Assembly (NCBI GenBank): GCA_022825065.1
Contig: JAJDYR010000027.1
Span: 1-64,000 of the forward strand
Direction: 5' to 3'
DNA: 64,000 bases
Source: a bacterium
GTDB lineage: Bacteria > UBA8248
Part shown: positions 53,078-63,261 of the stretch, piece after piece
How the letters are laid out: every line of letters begins with the position of its first letter
Numbering within the stretch: the stretch's first letter is position 1
Program-made: the position numbers and the translations under genes
The notes under the pieces: model-generated
Database searches by the model: none
The model's input: the letters and a program-made list of their open reading frames with translations, nothing else
Told to the model about the DNA's origin: nothing

Positions 53078-54091
53078 GTGGCGGACAAACTACTCGAAGT
53101 AAAAGACATGGTGAAACACTTCCCGGTGCGCGGGGGCGTATTCTCCCGGGTTCGCAACTATGTGCGCGCCGTGGACGGGATAAGCTTCGATCTGGAGCCG
53201 AGGGAAACGCTCGGGCTCGTCGGAGAGAGCGGATGCGGAAAATCCACGACCGGCCGGGCCGTCCTGCGCCTCATCGAGCCGACCTCGGGCGAGGTGAACT
53301 TCCAGGGCACCGACGTCTGCTCCCTGAACAGGGAGTCGATGCGCAGGCTGAGACGCGAGATGCAGATCATCTTCCAGGACCCGTATGCCTCCCTGAACCC
53401 GCGCATGACGGTGGGCAGCATCGTCGGCGAGCCGCTGACCATCCACGGCATCGCCAAGGGAAAGGAAAAAGAAGAGCGAGTCGCCTCGCTTCTCCACCGG
53501 GTGGGTTTGAGGCCCGAGCATATTCGCCGCTATCCGCACGAGTTCTCGGGCGGACAGCGCCAGCGCATCGGAATCGCCCGCGCCCTGGCGCTCAACCCCA
53601 AGCTCATCATCGCGGACGAGCCCGTCAGCGCGCTCGACGTGTCGATTCAGGCGCAGGTGATCAACCTGCTCGAAGACCTGCAGAAAGAGTACGGCATCGC
53701 GTTCGTGCTCATCGCGCACGATCTGGCGGTCGTCCAGCACGTGAGCGATCGAATCGCCGTCATGTATCTGGGCAAGATCGTGGAGATGGCCTCGGCCGAC
53801 AAGGTGGTGATGGAGCCGAAGCACCCCTATACCGAGGCCCTGCTCTCCGCCGTGCCGATCCCGGATCCGACGCTCAAGAAAAAGCGCATGATCCTGACCG
53901 GCGACGTGCCCAGTCCCGTGAACCCTCCCTCGGGGTGCCGGTTCCATACGAGATGCCCCTACAAGGAAGACAGGTGCGTCACGGAGGAGCCGATGATGCG
54001 CGAGATCAGCACGGGTCATTTCGCGGCGTGCCATTTCTCGGAAAAACTCTATGGCGTGGGGCCGAAAACGAACGGGGCGCCCGCGGGCTAG
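53078..54091 (+). CDS. Oligopeptide/dipeptide ABC transporter ATPase (OppF/DppF type)
   Basis: A 337-aa ABC ATPase: Walker [16 protein letters not shown], a [15 protein letters not shown] stretch, signature [16 protein letters not shown] and Walker [17 protein letters not shown]. The C-terminal oligopeptide domain is [16 protein letters not shown] and [16 protein letters not shown] (an Fe-S-like Cys cluster typical of the family). GTG 53078 is seven bases behind GGAGAGG. Normally one of five genes (A, B, C, D, F); here it is alone, so its partner subunits must lie elsewhere, or it is an orphan. Confidence 0.93.
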   Translation: MADKLLEVKDMVKHFPVRGGVFSRVRNYVRAVDGISFDLEPRETLGLVGESGCGKSTTGRAVLRLIEPTSGEVNFQGTDVCSLNRESMRRLRREMQIIFQDPYASLNPRMTVGSIVGEPLTIHGIAKGKEKEERVASLLHRVGLRPEHIRRYPHEFSGGQRQRIGIARALALNPKLIIADEPVSALDVSIQAQVINLLEDLQKEYGIAFVLIAHDLAVVQHVSDRIAVMYLGKIVEMASADKVVMEPKHPYTEALLSAVPIPDPTLKKKRMILTGDVPSPVNPPSGCRFHTRCPYKEDRCVTEEPMMREISTGHFAACHFSEKLYGVGPKTNGAPAG

Positions 54092-54181
54092 ACGGTTCTA
54101 TGCGTTGCCCCGCGATATGAGGGCGTATCGCTTTTCTTCGAGCGGGGCGTATCGCCCGGCTGGGGCATCGGCCGACGTGTG

Positions 54182-55741
54182 ATGGATGAGAATTCCAAAA
54201 AATCAATTTCCCCCATTCTGCTGTTTGCGCTCATCACGGCTCTGTTCGCAGCGGGTGCGACCTATTTCGCCCATCGAGCCGTCCGGGGCGTGCTCCAGAG
54301 CCGACACGCCGAGCGCGACGCGAGGCGCCTCCAGGACCTGAAAACCAGGATGCGGGGCCGCGTCGATTCTCTGCTCGGGAAGATTCAGGGAGCCGAACTT
54401 CTGATGGCGGCGGTTCCGGGCGTCGCGAACAGGGAGGGGAAAGCGCTTTCGTTCCTCCTGGGTGGGGAATCGAGAGAATCCTTCGCCGCCTCGGTGCTGC
54501 TCGACGAACGGGGCGGAATACTGGACTCGCGCAGGGTGGGGAACATGCCGCCGCCCGGACCCGAGGAGAAGGGCCTCTGGTCGGGAGCGAGGCGTTCGCT
54601 TCTCTCCTTATGGAAGCGGGAAGGGAAGTCGGAACCGCCGAGGCGCAAGTTCGACGTTCAATCGAGCACGCTGGAAGGTGCGCCGGCGGTGCTGGTGCTG
54701 GCGCCCTCGTCGTCGACCAAGGGTTTTTGGGGCGTCATCGTTTCCGCGGAATCCCTGCTGCCTTTGCGCGAGGGCGATCTGGCTCCGGGCGAGAGCGTTT
54801 TTCTCCTGGCGGAACCCGAGCAGAAGGTTCTCTTCGCCAGTCGCGGGGGGGCGTTCCTCTCCGAGAGCGTCGACGGGAGCTTCAAAAGGGAACTCGCTCC
54901 GGTCCTCGACCTCCCGGTTTGCTGCGAACCCGCCGCATTCAACGCCGCGAACGAGGACAAACGCTCGATGGCGCAGTCCATATTCCACCTCGGGGTGAGG
55001 CGGGTGCGCCTCGTCCACCTGGCGGAGCGGTCGGGCGCGGACTCGGGCTCGGCGCTGACGATACTGGCAGGCGTGATGCTGGCGGGGTGGCTCGCGTCGC
55101 TCGCCTTGTTTTCTTTTCTGAAGCCCCGGGAGGGGAGCGAAACCACCGTTCCCCGGACGAGAGGAGCCGGCGCGGACGAGGAAGCATCCGGTCGTCGGCT
55201 CGGTTCGGACCAACTCGCGACTATCTGCCGGGTGAGCGAATCGGTGGCGGCGGGCGCGCACTTCCGCGAGGTCATCCTCACCGTCGCGCAGGAGGCCTGC
55301 CGCTTTTTCTCGACCGACAGGTATTACGCCGCGTTGTACGACGAGGCGACGGAGCGGTTTCTCGAGATTTGCTTCTCGCGCCTGGGCCAGGCCTACCGGC
55401 GCGCCATCACTTCTCCCGATTCCGGCCTGCCGGAGAGAATCGCCCTGAGAGAAAAAGAGATCGTCGAGGTGCTCTATACCGATGAATGGCACGGCGCGCC
55501 CGAGGTGCTCAAGGCCGAAAAGGTGGGCGGAGTCGTGGTTTTTCCGCTGGTCGCGATGGGAAAAGTGGTGGGACTGGCTTCTATTTATTTCGACTCCCCC
55601 CGGGAGATGCCGGATGACGAAGTCGACTATTGCGCCGCTCTCTTTCACCAGGCCGCCGTGGCCATATCGCGGACCTTGGCCGCCGCTCCGGGAACGCGCT
55701 CTGCGGATTCGCCCGAAGAGGCAGGCGAAGATGAGGGGTAG
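54182..55741 (+). CDS. Membrane sensor with GAF domain, no visible output domain
   Basis: A 519-aa protein with an N-terminal membrane helix (about residues 10-28, ISPILLFALITALFAAGATY), an extracytoplasmic region of about 260 residues that looks like a Cache-type sensor, a second helix (about 295-312, LTILAGVMLAGWLASLALFSF), and a GAF domain (about 350-500; QEACRFFSTDRYYAALYDEA and GGVVVFPLVAMGKVVGLASI). No kinase, GGDEF or HTH is present at the C-terminus, which ends in an acidic tail. It may work with an unlinked partner. ATG 54182 (GTG 54179 also possible). Confidence 0.75.
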   Translation: MDENSKKSISPILLFALITALFAAGATYFAHRAVRGVLQSRHAERDARRLQDLKTRMRGRVDSLLGKIQGAELLMAAVPGVANREGKALSFLLGGESRESFAASVLLDERGGILDSRRVGNMPPPGPEEKGLWSGARRSLLSLWKREGKSEPPRRKFDVQSSTLEGAPAVLVLAPSSSTKGFWGVIVSAESLLPLREGDLAPGESVFLLAEPEQKVLFASRGGAFLSESVDGSFKRELAPVLDLPVCCEPAAFNAANEDKRSMAQSIFHLGVRRVRLVHLAERSGADSGSALTILAGVMLAGWLASLALFSFLKPREGSETTVPRTRGAGADEEASGRRLGSDQLATICRVSESVAAGAHFREVILTVAQEACRFFSTDRYYAALYDEATERFLEICFSRLGQAYRRAITSPDSGLPERIALREKEIVEVLYTDEWHGAPEVLKAEKVGGVVVFPLVAMGKVVGLASIYFDSPREMPDDEVDYCAALFHQAAVAISRTLAAAPGTRSADSPEEAGEDEG

Positions 55742-55750
55742 CGGGAAAAG

Positions 55751-56428
55751 ATGAGTGCGGCGAGGCTGTGGCCGGAAGATTTCGAGGCGCTCTACGCGGG
55801 CTTTGCGAGTCCACCGGCGCGGTTCGACTGCGGAAAGAAGTGCGCGCCCTTCAACGAGGGGGTTCCTTTCTGCTGCGATTCGGGCTGGGTGGTTCCCGTC
55901 GCCTGTCGCGAGGAATGGAAGTTTCTCGAGCCGCGCACGCGGCTCTGGCACGAGTTCAGGCCGCGCACGCCCCCCGAACTCGCGATGGTCGAGGAAGTCG
56001 ACGCGGAGCAAAGCGTCTTCATCGAATGCCGAGGCGCCTTGCATTGCGAGCGGGAAAACCGCTCCGTCTCGTGCCGCACGTTTCCCTATGAACCCTACTT
56101 CGACGGCGACGAGAATCTCCTGGGACTGGTCTACAAACGGGTGCTGGAGGGCAAATGCTACCTCGTGGATCGCCACCGCGTGGCGACGAAGAAGTACGTG
56201 GGTGAGTTCCTGCGCTTTTTCGACCGGCTGTTCGAGCTGCTGCCCGCCGAGCGCGAACTCTACATCGCGCAAAGCAGGCGTTACCGCCGGACGATGAGCC
56301 GAAGAAAAAGGCCCCTCGTGGTCCTGACGCCAAACGGCCCCTACCAGGCCGCCTGCCGGGGCGGAAAGCTCCTCCGCCGGTGGAACAGGCCCGACCCTCC
56401 CGAGAGCGCGTACCGGCCCGGGGAGTGA
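55751..56428 (+). CDS. Cys-rich YkgJ-like protein
   Basis: A 225-aa protein with conserved cysteines in the pattern CGKKCAPFNEGVPFCCD, then VACREEW and CRGALHCERENRSVSCRTFPY. This resembles the zinc/iron-sulfur-binding YkgJ group. ATG 55751 follows GGGAAAAG, ten bases after the GAF gene stop, so the two may share a transcript. Function unknown; the family is often linked to metal or redox chemistry. Confidence 0.65.
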   Translation: MSAARLWPEDFEALYAGFASPPARFDCGKKCAPFNEGVPFCCDSGWVVPVACREEWKFLEPRTRLWHEFRPRTPPELAMVEEVDAEQSVFIECRGALHCERENRSVSCRTFPYEPYFDGDENLLGLVYKRVLEGKCYLVDRHRVATKKYVGEFLRFFDRLFELLPAERELYIAQSRRYRRTMSRRKRPLVVLTPNGPYQAACRGGKLLRRWNRPDPPESAYRPGE

Positions 56429-56434
56429 GCACCG

Positions 56435-56835
56435 TCATTCCGGCGAAAGCCGGAATCCATTTTCGCCTTTGCCTTTTCACCTCCTCGTTCGGAGGTCTTT
56501 ACGCCTTGGCGGGGCGGGCCGTTCACGAACGGCCCCTACAAAAACTCTCGTGTTGAAAACCAACCCCCCCTACCCCCCCTTGACAGGGGGGCAAAAAAAG
56601 CAAAACCCCCTCAGTCCGGCGGAGCGCACCGCCTTTTCATATCCCCCTGTCAAGGGGTCTGTTGAAAAAGTCCCCCCCGAGGAACTCCATCGAAAACCTC
56701 CTCGCGGGGTGGGAATCCCGATCATCGAATTGTTCACCGTAGGGACAGGCCTCCGTGCCTGTCCTGACGAAGGGCAACCACGGGGGGTTGTCCCTGCAAA
56801 AAACGCAACATCTATTTCATCGGTCGCGATTGCCG
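56435..56835. repeat. Dispersed repeat cluster 8
   Basis: Contains a CATTCCGGCGAAAGCCGGAA palindrome (56436-56455), a C-rich inverted unit (arms at about 56564-56586 and 56640-56656), and a GGGACAGG...CCTGTCC hairpin (56742-56764). No gene. Confidence 0.65.
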
Positions 56836-56843
56836 CCGCCGGC

Positions 56844-58052
56844 TCAGCCCGTCATCTCCTCGGCCATGTCGGCGATGGCGCGGCCTATCATCAGCGAGGC
56901 CGTCGCGCCCGGCGAGGGGGCGTTGCACACGTGGACGGCGCCCTCGGTCCGGATGATGGAAAAATCATCCAGCAGGCCGCCCTCGCGGTCCACCGCCTGC
57001 GCGCGGACGCCCGCGCCGGCGGGAGCGAGGTCCGATTCGCGGATCTCGGGCATGAGCTTTTGCAGCGCGCGCGTGAAGGCGGACTTGCTGACCGAGCGGA
57101 CCATCTCGCCGAGTCCCGTCTTCCAGTATTTGAGGGCCAGCCTCAGGAAGCCGGGATAAGTCAGGGTTTCGAGCAGATCGTAGGGGTCGACCCTCGTTTT
57201 CGTGTACCCCTCTCTCATGTAGGCCAAAACGGCGTTCGGCCCCGCCTCGACGCTCCCGTCGACGCGGCGGGTGAAGTGAACCCCCAGGAAAGGGAACGCC
57301 GGGTCGGGCACCGGGTAGATCAGGCTCTTCACGAGCGAGCGGCTCCCGGGCGTGAGTTCGTAATACTCGCCCCGGAAGGGCACGATCTTCATCGGCGGCG
57401 CCCCGCCCGCGAGTTTGGCGATCCTGTCGGCGTAGAGCCCCGCGCAGTTGACGATGAGCTTTCCCCCGAAATCCCCCGCCGTCGTTTCGACGCGCTTTTC
57501 TCTTCCCGAGACGGCGATGCCGGTGACTTCGGCGGACGTCCGGATGCTCTGCCCCGCCCCGGTGACGATGCGGGCGTAGGCGCGCACGACGGCGCCGTAG
57601 TCGATGATGCCCGTGGAGGGCACCCGCAGGGCTTTGACGCCCCGGGCGTGGGGTTCGACTTCTCTGAGTTCTTCGGGTCCCAGAACCGCGATGTTCTCGA
57701 TGCCGTTCGCCTCGCCGCGGCGGCGCAGTTCCTCGAGCCGGGGGATTTCCGCCTCCTCCGTGGCGACGACCACCTTGCCGCAGATCTCGTGGGCTATCCC
57801 GTGCTCCTGCGCGAAGCGCACCATGGCGGCCGCGCCCTCCACGCAGGTCCTGGCCTTGAGCGAGCCGGGGCGGTAGTAGAGTCCCGCATGGATCACGCCG
57901 CTGTTGTGGAGCGACTGGTGGCGGCCGACGCCGGTTTCTTTCTCGAGGACGAGGACGCGTTTATCGGGGTGGCGGCGGGTGATCTCCATGGCGGTGGAAA
58001 GGCCGAGAATGCCGCCTCCGATGACGATGACGTCCCACGTTGTCTGGTTCAT
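56844..58052 (-). CDS. lhgO: L-2-hydroxyglutarate oxidase-type FAD protein (LhgO-like)
   Basis: A 402-aa FAD-dependent oxidoreductase of the DAO family, closest to L-2-hydroxyglutarate oxidase. The FAD motif is DVIVIGGGILGLSTAMEITR; then EKETGVGRHQSLHNSGVIHA, FRGEYYELTPGSRSLVKSLI and PAFPFLGVHFTRRVDG are characteristic. Length is normal. ATG 58052. Would oxidise L-2-hydroxyglutarate to 2-oxoglutarate. Monocistronic. The stretch 58053-58362 holds no gene; it is AT-rich and presumably contains the promoters of lhgO and of the TAXI operon. Confidence 0.9.
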   Translation of the reverse strand: MNQTTWDVIVIGGGILGLSTAMEITRRHPDKRVLVLEKETGVGRHQSLHNSGVIHAGLYYRPGSLKARTCVEGAAAMVRFAQEHGIAHEICGKVVVATEEAEIPRLEELRRRGEANGIENIAVLGPEELREVEPHARGVKALRVPSTGIIDYGAVVRAYARIVTGAGQSIRTSAEVTGIAVSGREKRVETTAGDFGGKLIVNCAGLYADRIAKLAGGAPPMKIVPFRGEYYELTPGSRSLVKSLIYPVPDPAFPFLGVHFTRRVDGSVEAGPNAVLAYMREGYTKTRVDPYDLLETLTYPGFLRLALKYWKTGLGEMVRSVSKSAFTRALQKLMPEIRESDLAPAGAGVRAQAVDREGGLLDDFSIIRTEGAVHVCNAPSPGATASLMIGRAIADMAEEMTG

Positions 58053-58362
58053 CCCCCAACCTCGAAAATAACAGCAATCAGAAAAAACGAGAGATTTTTC
58101 AGGCGATGAGAATACCCCAAAGCGGTGGAAATAGCTTGCTGATATTTAGTTTCCTGTTGACATCGGGTTTTTCGCTCATTATCCTTGAATTGGGCAATCA
58201 TACCGAGAACAAAGAAACGGCAAGAGCCGGTTTTTAGAGGTTTTCCCTGGAATTCGTCATCCACGAGGAGGATGTGTGGATGTCGATTATAAAGAGGAAA
58301 CGCTCATAAGGAATGCTCGGCAAGTCTATTTTTCCCCTCACTTCACTCAAGGAGAATATGCG

Positions 58363-59328
58363 ATGAAAAGGACAATGAAATTCATACTCGCTTCCGTCGT
58401 GGCGATTTCACTGGCGGGAGCGGCGGTCCCTGCGAGCGCCGCGAAATTTCTCGTGGTCGGCGGCGGCTCCACCACGGGCGTGTACTACCAGGTTGCTCTC
58501 AACGTCTGCAAGCTGGTGAACAAGACGTTGAAAAGCAAGGGTTATAACTGCATCGGCCGCCCCGCGCTGGGTTCGGTGTTCAACATCAACGCCATCAAGC
58601 GCGGCCTCCTGAACTTCGGCGTCGCCCAGTCCGACAGGAACTTTCAGGCGTACAACGGCACGGCCGACTGGAAGGGCAAAGCCTTCAAGGGTCTCAGGAG
58701 CGTTTTCAGCGTTCACCCCGAAACCGTCATGCTCGTCGCTCGCGCGGATTCGGGCATCATGAAGGTATCGGACATCAAGGGGCGCCGGGTGAACATCGGC
58801 AACCCCGGCTCCGGCCAGCGCGGGAACGCGACGGACATCCTGAAAATCTACGGCATCGGCATGAAGGACATCAAGGCCGAAGGCCTGCAGCAGGGCGGGG
58901 CGAGCCGCGCGCTGGTGGACAAGAAGATCGACGCGTTCTTCTACACCGTCGGCAACCCCTGGGGCGGCGGTCTCGAGATCTCCAACAGCACGGCGATCCG
59001 CATGATCCCCATCAACGCCAAGGGCATCATGGATCTGGTGTCCGGCAAGCCCTACTACGTGATGACGAACATCCCGGGCGGCATCTACAAGGGCGTCGAC
59101 AAGGACGTGCCGACCTACGCGGTGAAGGCCACCTTCGTGACAGGCGCGAATCAGCCCAACGACGTGGTCTACAACGTCGTGAAGACCATCTTCGATAATC
59201 TCGACCAGTTCCGCGCCACGCACGCGGCGTTCAAGTACCTGACGAAGAAAGACATGCTCGGAGGCCTCTCGGCTCCCTTCCATCCGGGCGCCACGCGTTA
59301 CTACAAGGAAAAAGGCTTGATGAAGTAG
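58363..59328 (+). CDS. TRAP transporter TAXI-family solute receptor
   Basis: A 321-aa periplasmic receptor of the TAXI class, with a signal peptide (KFILASVVAISLAGAAVPASA) and the family pattern VGGGSTTGVYYQVALNVCKL, VARADSGIMKVSDIKGRRVN and GNPGSGQRGNATDILKIYG. ATG 58363 has AGGAG upstream; the open frame to 58276 is discarded. Partner of the 4TM/12TM fusion permease downstream. Ligand unknown (glutamate or other carboxylates in characterised members). Confidence 0.93.
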   Translation: MKRTMKFILASVVAISLAGAAVPASAAKFLVVGGGSTTGVYYQVALNVCKLVNKTLKSKGYNCIGRPALGSVFNINAIKRGLLNFGVAQSDRNFQAYNGTADWKGKAFKGLRSVFSVHPETVMLVARADSGIMKVSDIKGRRVNIGNPGSGQRGNATDILKIYGIGMKDIKAEGLQQGGASRALVDKKIDAFFYTVGNPWGGGLEISNSTAIRMIPINAKGIMDLVSGKPYYVMTNIPGGIYKGVDKDVPTYAVKATFVTGANQPNDVVYNVVKTIFDNLDQFRATHAAFKYLTKKDMLGGLSAPFHPGATRYYKEKGLMK

Positions 59329-59350
59329 TGTCATTCCGGACGAACGTCTA

Positions 59351-59390
59351 CCACACGGGCCGGGGGCCGCGCGCCCCCGGCTTCGTGTGG
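59351..59390 (+). terminator. Intercistronic hairpin between TAXI receptor and TRAP permease genes
   Basis: Strong GC-rich stem: inner CCGGGGGC/GCCCCCGG with outer CCACACG/CGTGTGG, no T-run. More likely to stabilise or limit the upstream message (high receptor, low permease) than to end transcription. Confidence 0.65.
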
Positions 59391-59444
59391 GGATTCGAGT
59401 TTCATTCTTTCATGAAGTGGGGTAAACGTTTGAGGGGCGAATAA

Positions 59445-61694
59445 ATGAGCGAGCCGGGTGATTCCGCTGACGTTTTGGGCGCAGGGATCGACGAAGAATC
59501 GAAGCGGGCGGCGGAGGAAATCGCCGCAGAAGCGGAATCCGGCGGGCGGCAGCCCAAGAACCTCACGGCCTGGCTGGTCTCCGTCCTCGCGATCTCCTGG
59601 TCCTGCTTTCAGCTCTACATCGCCTACACCCCCCTGAACTCCATCATCGCCAGAAGCATCCACCTCACCTTCGCCATCACGATGGTCTACCTGGCCTTCC
59701 CGGGGACGAAAAAGCCCGGCGAGACCTGGATTCAGCGCATGTCGCTGCAGCTTTTCCCCTACTTCATGCGGTCCCAGCGCTCCACGCGGGAGGTCATCCC
59801 CTGGTACGACTACGCGCTCGCGATCATGGCGGGCATGGGCGCGTTCTACATGGCCTGGGACTACGCGAACATCATCCAGCGCTCGGGCCTCCCCATCCAG
59901 CGCGACGTCATCGTGGGGGCGATCCTCGTCGTTCTTCTTCTGGAAGCCGCGCGGCGCGCGCTCGGGCCCGCGCTGCCGATCCTCGCCATCCTGTTCCTGC
60001 TCTATTGCTTCGTGGGTCCCTACATGCCCTCGTTCATCGCGCATCCGGGCGTTCCGCTCGAATTCGTCGTGGACCACATGTATCTGAGCGACAGCGGCAT
60101 CTGGGGCGTGCCCATCGGGGTGTCGACGAGCTTCGTGTTCCTCTTCGTGCTGTTCGGCTCGCTGCTTGACAAGGCGGGGGCGGCGAACTACTTCGTGCAG
60201 GTGGCCTTCGCGGCCCTGGGCCGCTTCCGGGGCGGGCCCGCCAAGGCGGCCGTGGTCGCCTCGGGCATGACGGGGCTCGTCTCGGGCTCATCCATCGCGA
60301 ACGTGGCGACGACGGGAACCTTTACGATCCCGCTGATGAAAAAAGTGGGCCTGCCGCCCTACAAGGCGGGCGCCGTGGAAGTGGGCGCGAGCACGAACGG
60401 ACAGCTCATGCCGCCGGTCATGGGCGCCGCCGCGTTCATCATGGCGGAATTCCTGGGATTAGCGTATCTCGACGTGGTGCGCGCCGCCATACTGCCGGCC
60501 CTGCTGTCTTACATCGCCCTGTTCTACGTCGTTCACCTGGAAGCGCTCAAACTGAACCTGAGGCCGCTGAGGGAGGATGAACTGCCCTCGTTCTGGCACA
60601 CGCTCATCAGCGGCATCCACTACGTCGTTCCCATCCTGGCGCTCATCTACACGCTCGTCATCCTGCGCATGTCGGCCGTGGCTTCGGCGTTCAACGCGAT
60701 CCTGCTGACGATGGCGATCATCGTCGTCCAGCGTCCCATGCAGAACACCATCGCCGTCCTGGGCGACATGAAGCGCGAGAAGGGCGTCACCCACCTGCGG
60801 GAGTTGTTCGGCGAGGCGCATTTCAAGGAACTCGAAGAGCGCTTGTGGGACGGGGTGCTCGCCGGTTTCGGCCAGAGCTTCGGCGACGTCTGGCAGGGGT
60901 TGATGGCCGGGGCCAAGAACATGATGGGCATCGGCGTCGCGACCGCGGCGGCGGGCATCATCGTGGGCACCGTCACGCTTACCGGTCTCAGCGGACGCTT
61001 CATCGAACTCATCGAAATCGTCTCCCTGGGCAACGTGGTGCTCATGCTCCTGCTCACCGCGATTTGCTCCCTCGTCCTGGGGATGGGCCTGCCCACGACG
61101 GCGAACTACATCGTCATGGCGACGCTCACCGCGCCCGTCATCGTGAGCCTGGGCGGCAAGGCGGGCCTCGTGGTGCCGCTGCTCGCGGCCCATCTGTTCG
61201 TCTTTTATTTCGGCATCCTGGCCGACGATACGCCGCCCGTGGGCCTCGCCGCGTTCGCCGCCTCGGCGATAGCCAAGTCCGACCCCATCCAGACGGGCGT
61301 GCAGGGCTTCGTCTACGACCTGCGGACCGCCGTGCTGCCGTTCGTCTTCATCTACAATCTCGAGCTCCTGATGATGCAGGGCGTCGGCCCCAAGGGCGAG
61401 ATCATCTGGATCAACGATATTCTCAAAATCGCCTGGGTGTGCTTCGTCTCTCTGGCGGCGATGTTCGCCTTCGCGTCCGCGCTTCAGGGCTATTTCGCCG
61501 ATAACTGCAACTGGGGCGAGCGGGCGATCCTGATGGTGGTGTGCGTCTCGGCGTTCAGGCCCTCGCTCATCACGGATTTCACCGGCGGCCCGCGGCCCGT
61601 GGTGCAGCTCATCGCGGTGGCGATTTTCGCCGCCTTGTACTGGTATCAGCACAACAGGCGAAAAGGGCAAACGCCTCAGCCGGCGCCCGCCTGA
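59445..61694 (+). CDS. TRAP transporter 4TM/12TM fusion permease (DctQM-type)
   Basis: A 749-aa membrane protein with about 16-18 helices, fusing the small (4TM) and large (12TM) permease units used with TAXI receptors. Typical stretches: [60 protein letters not shown] and [20 protein letters not shown] with [23 protein letters not shown] 59445 follows GAGGGGCGAATAA. Imports a carboxylate using the ion gradient. C-terminal residues PQPAPA are disordered. Confidence 0.93.
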   Translation: MSEPGDSADVLGAGIDEESKRAAEEIAAEAESGGRQPKNLTAWLVSVLAISWSCFQLYIAYTPLNSIIARSIHLTFAITMVYLAFPGTKKPGETWIQRMSLQLFPYFMRSQRSTREVIPWYDYALAIMAGMGAFYMAWDYANIIQRSGLPIQRDVIVGAILVVLLLEAARRALGPALPILAILFLLYCFVGPYMPSFIAHPGVPLEFVVDHMYLSDSGIWGVPIGVSTSFVFLFVLFGSLLDKAGAANYFVQVAFAALGRFRGGPAKAAVVASGMTGLVSGSSIANVATTGTFTIPLMKKVGLPPYKAGAVEVGASTNGQLMPPVMGAAAFIMAEFLGLAYLDVVRAAILPALLSYIALFYVVHLEALKLNLRPLREDELPSFWHTLISGIHYVVPILALIYTLVILRMSAVASAFNAILLTMAIIVVQRPMQNTIAVLGDMKREKGVTHLRELFGEAHFKELEERLWDGVLAGFGQSFGDVWQGLMAGAKNMMGIGVATAAAGIIVGTVTLTGLSGRFIELIEIVSLGNVVLMLLLTAICSLVLGMGLPTTANYIVMATLTAPVIVSLGGKAGLVVPLLAAHLFVFYFGILADDTPPVGLAAFAASAIAKSDPIQTGVQGFVYDLRTAVLPFVFIYNLELLMMQGVGPKGEIIWINDILKIAWVCFVSLAAMFAFASALQGYFADNCNWGERAILMVVCVSAFRPSLITDFTGGPRPVVQLIAVAIFAALYWYQHNRRKGQTPQPAPA

Positions 61695-61784
61695 CCCGCG
61701 CGGGCCGCCCGGCCCGGCTTTATACTCCTGTTTCTCCCCCCAGGTTCCGGTGCGAGAATGGGTTGTGATAGGCTTGCGGCCCAT

Positions 61785-61861
<77 letters not shown>

Positions 61862-62031
61862 GAGAAAAAGATCATCGCCGTACTCCTTTCGCGTCGAAGG
61901 AGAATCGCGTCCCCGGAACAGTGAAATTCACCCCCTCCCGCACTGCGCAAACGCGCTCGATTCTGCTACCTTACGGGCGGATGAATCTCCCTTGTTCTCG
62001 AATCGTTTGATTTCTTCACAGGAGCGCGTTC

Positions 62032-63219
62032 GTGCAGAATCACTCTCTACCCCTGTCCCGTTTCAAGGTCCTGGATCTCACCCGCGCGCGGGCCGGCCCC
62101 ACGGCGGTTCGCCAGTTCGCGGACTGGGGGGCGGACGTCATCAAGATAGAGGCGCCCCCCGGGAGCGGCTTTTCGGACAACATGGCCCAGCCCCGGAGCG
62201 GGTATGAGGCGCAGAACCTGCACCGCAACAAGAGGGGCATGACCCTCAACCTGCGCGAGGAAAAGGGGCGCGAGATATTCTTCCGCATGGTGAAAGACGC
62301 CGACGTGGTGATCGAGAACTACCGGCCCGACGTGAAGCACCGCCTGGGCGTGGATTACGAGGCCTGTCGCGCCGTGAACCCGCGCATCGTCTACGGGAGC
62401 ATCTCGGGCTTCGGGCAGGAGGGGCCCTACAGCAAGCGGCCGGGGCTGGACATGACGGCCCAGGGGCTGAGCGGCCTCATGTCCGTCACCGGCAAGCCGG
62501 GGGGCGGCCCCATGCGTGTGGGCATTCCGCTCGCCGATCTGTCTGCGGGCTTCATGCTCGCGCAGGGGATTATGATCGCCCTGCTCGAGCGCGAAGTCTC
62601 GGGTGAGGGGCAATGGGTGCACACCTCGCTTCTCGAAGCCCAGATTCAGATGATGGATTTCCAGGCCGCGAGATACCTGCTTGTCGAGGACGTGCCCACC
62701 CAGCAGGGGAACAACCACCCCACCTTTTTGCCGGCGGGCGTTTTCGAGACGGCGGACGGGCGGATCATCATCCAGTCCGGTCCCCAGCATCTCTGGGAGC
62801 GCCTCGTGAACGCGCTGGAAATGCCCGAGCTGCTCGAGAATCCCGATTACGGGAGCGTGCCGAAGCGCTTCGAGAACAAAGAGGCCCTGCACGAGACCAT
62901 CAACAACCGGACGCGGGCGAAGCCGGGTGCGGAGTGGATCGAAATACTGAACGAGGCGGGAATCCCCTGCGGGCCCATCTACACGGTGGACCAGACGTTC
63001 GCCGACCCCCAGGTCAAGGGGCTGAACATGTCGCCCGAGGTGGAGCATCCCGAGATGGGGCCGATAAAGATCGTGGGCCAGGCGGTCAAGCTCACGCGAA
63101 CGCCGCAGAAGATGCGCAACTCGACGCCCGAGGTGGGCGAGCATACCGAAGAGATTTTGAAGAATCTGGGCTACGATGCGGACGCGATAAGCCAATTGCG
63201 CGATGAGGGCATCGTCTGA
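62032..63219 (+). CDS. CaiB/BaiF family CoA transferase
   Basis: A 395-aa family III CoA transferase: FKVLDLTRARAGPTAVRQFA at the N-terminus, then ENYRPDVKHRLGVDYEACRA, GSISGFGQEGPYSKRPGLDM and GIPLADLSAGFMLAQG (catalytic Asp). GTG 62032 is seven bases behind GGAG. Downstream, after 42 bases, comes an enoyl-CoA hydratase gene, so the pair likely activates and processes the same acid. It is a diverged paralogue of 11691-12932. Confidence 0.93.
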   Translation: MQNHSLPLSRFKVLDLTRARAGPTAVRQFADWGADVIKIEAPPGSGFSDNMAQPRSGYEAQNLHRNKRGMTLNLREEKGREIFFRMVKDADVVIENYRPDVKHRLGVDYEACRAVNPRIVYGSISGFGQEGPYSKRPGLDMTAQGLSGLMSVTGKPGGGPMRVGIPLADLSAGFMLAQGIMIALLEREVSGEGQWVHTSLLEAQIQMMDFQAARYLLVEDVPTQQGNNHPTFLPAGVFETADGRIIIQSGPQHLWERLVNALEMPELLENPDYGSVPKRFENKEALHETINNRTRAKPGAEWIEILNEAGIPCGPIYTVDQTFADPQVKGLNMSPEVEHPEMGPIKIVGQAVKLTRTPQKMRNSTPEVGEHTEEILKNLGYDADAISQLRDEGIV

Positions 63220-63261
63220 ACACTATCCTGCCCCGTTGGGGCGCAGCGTATGGAGCATGGA

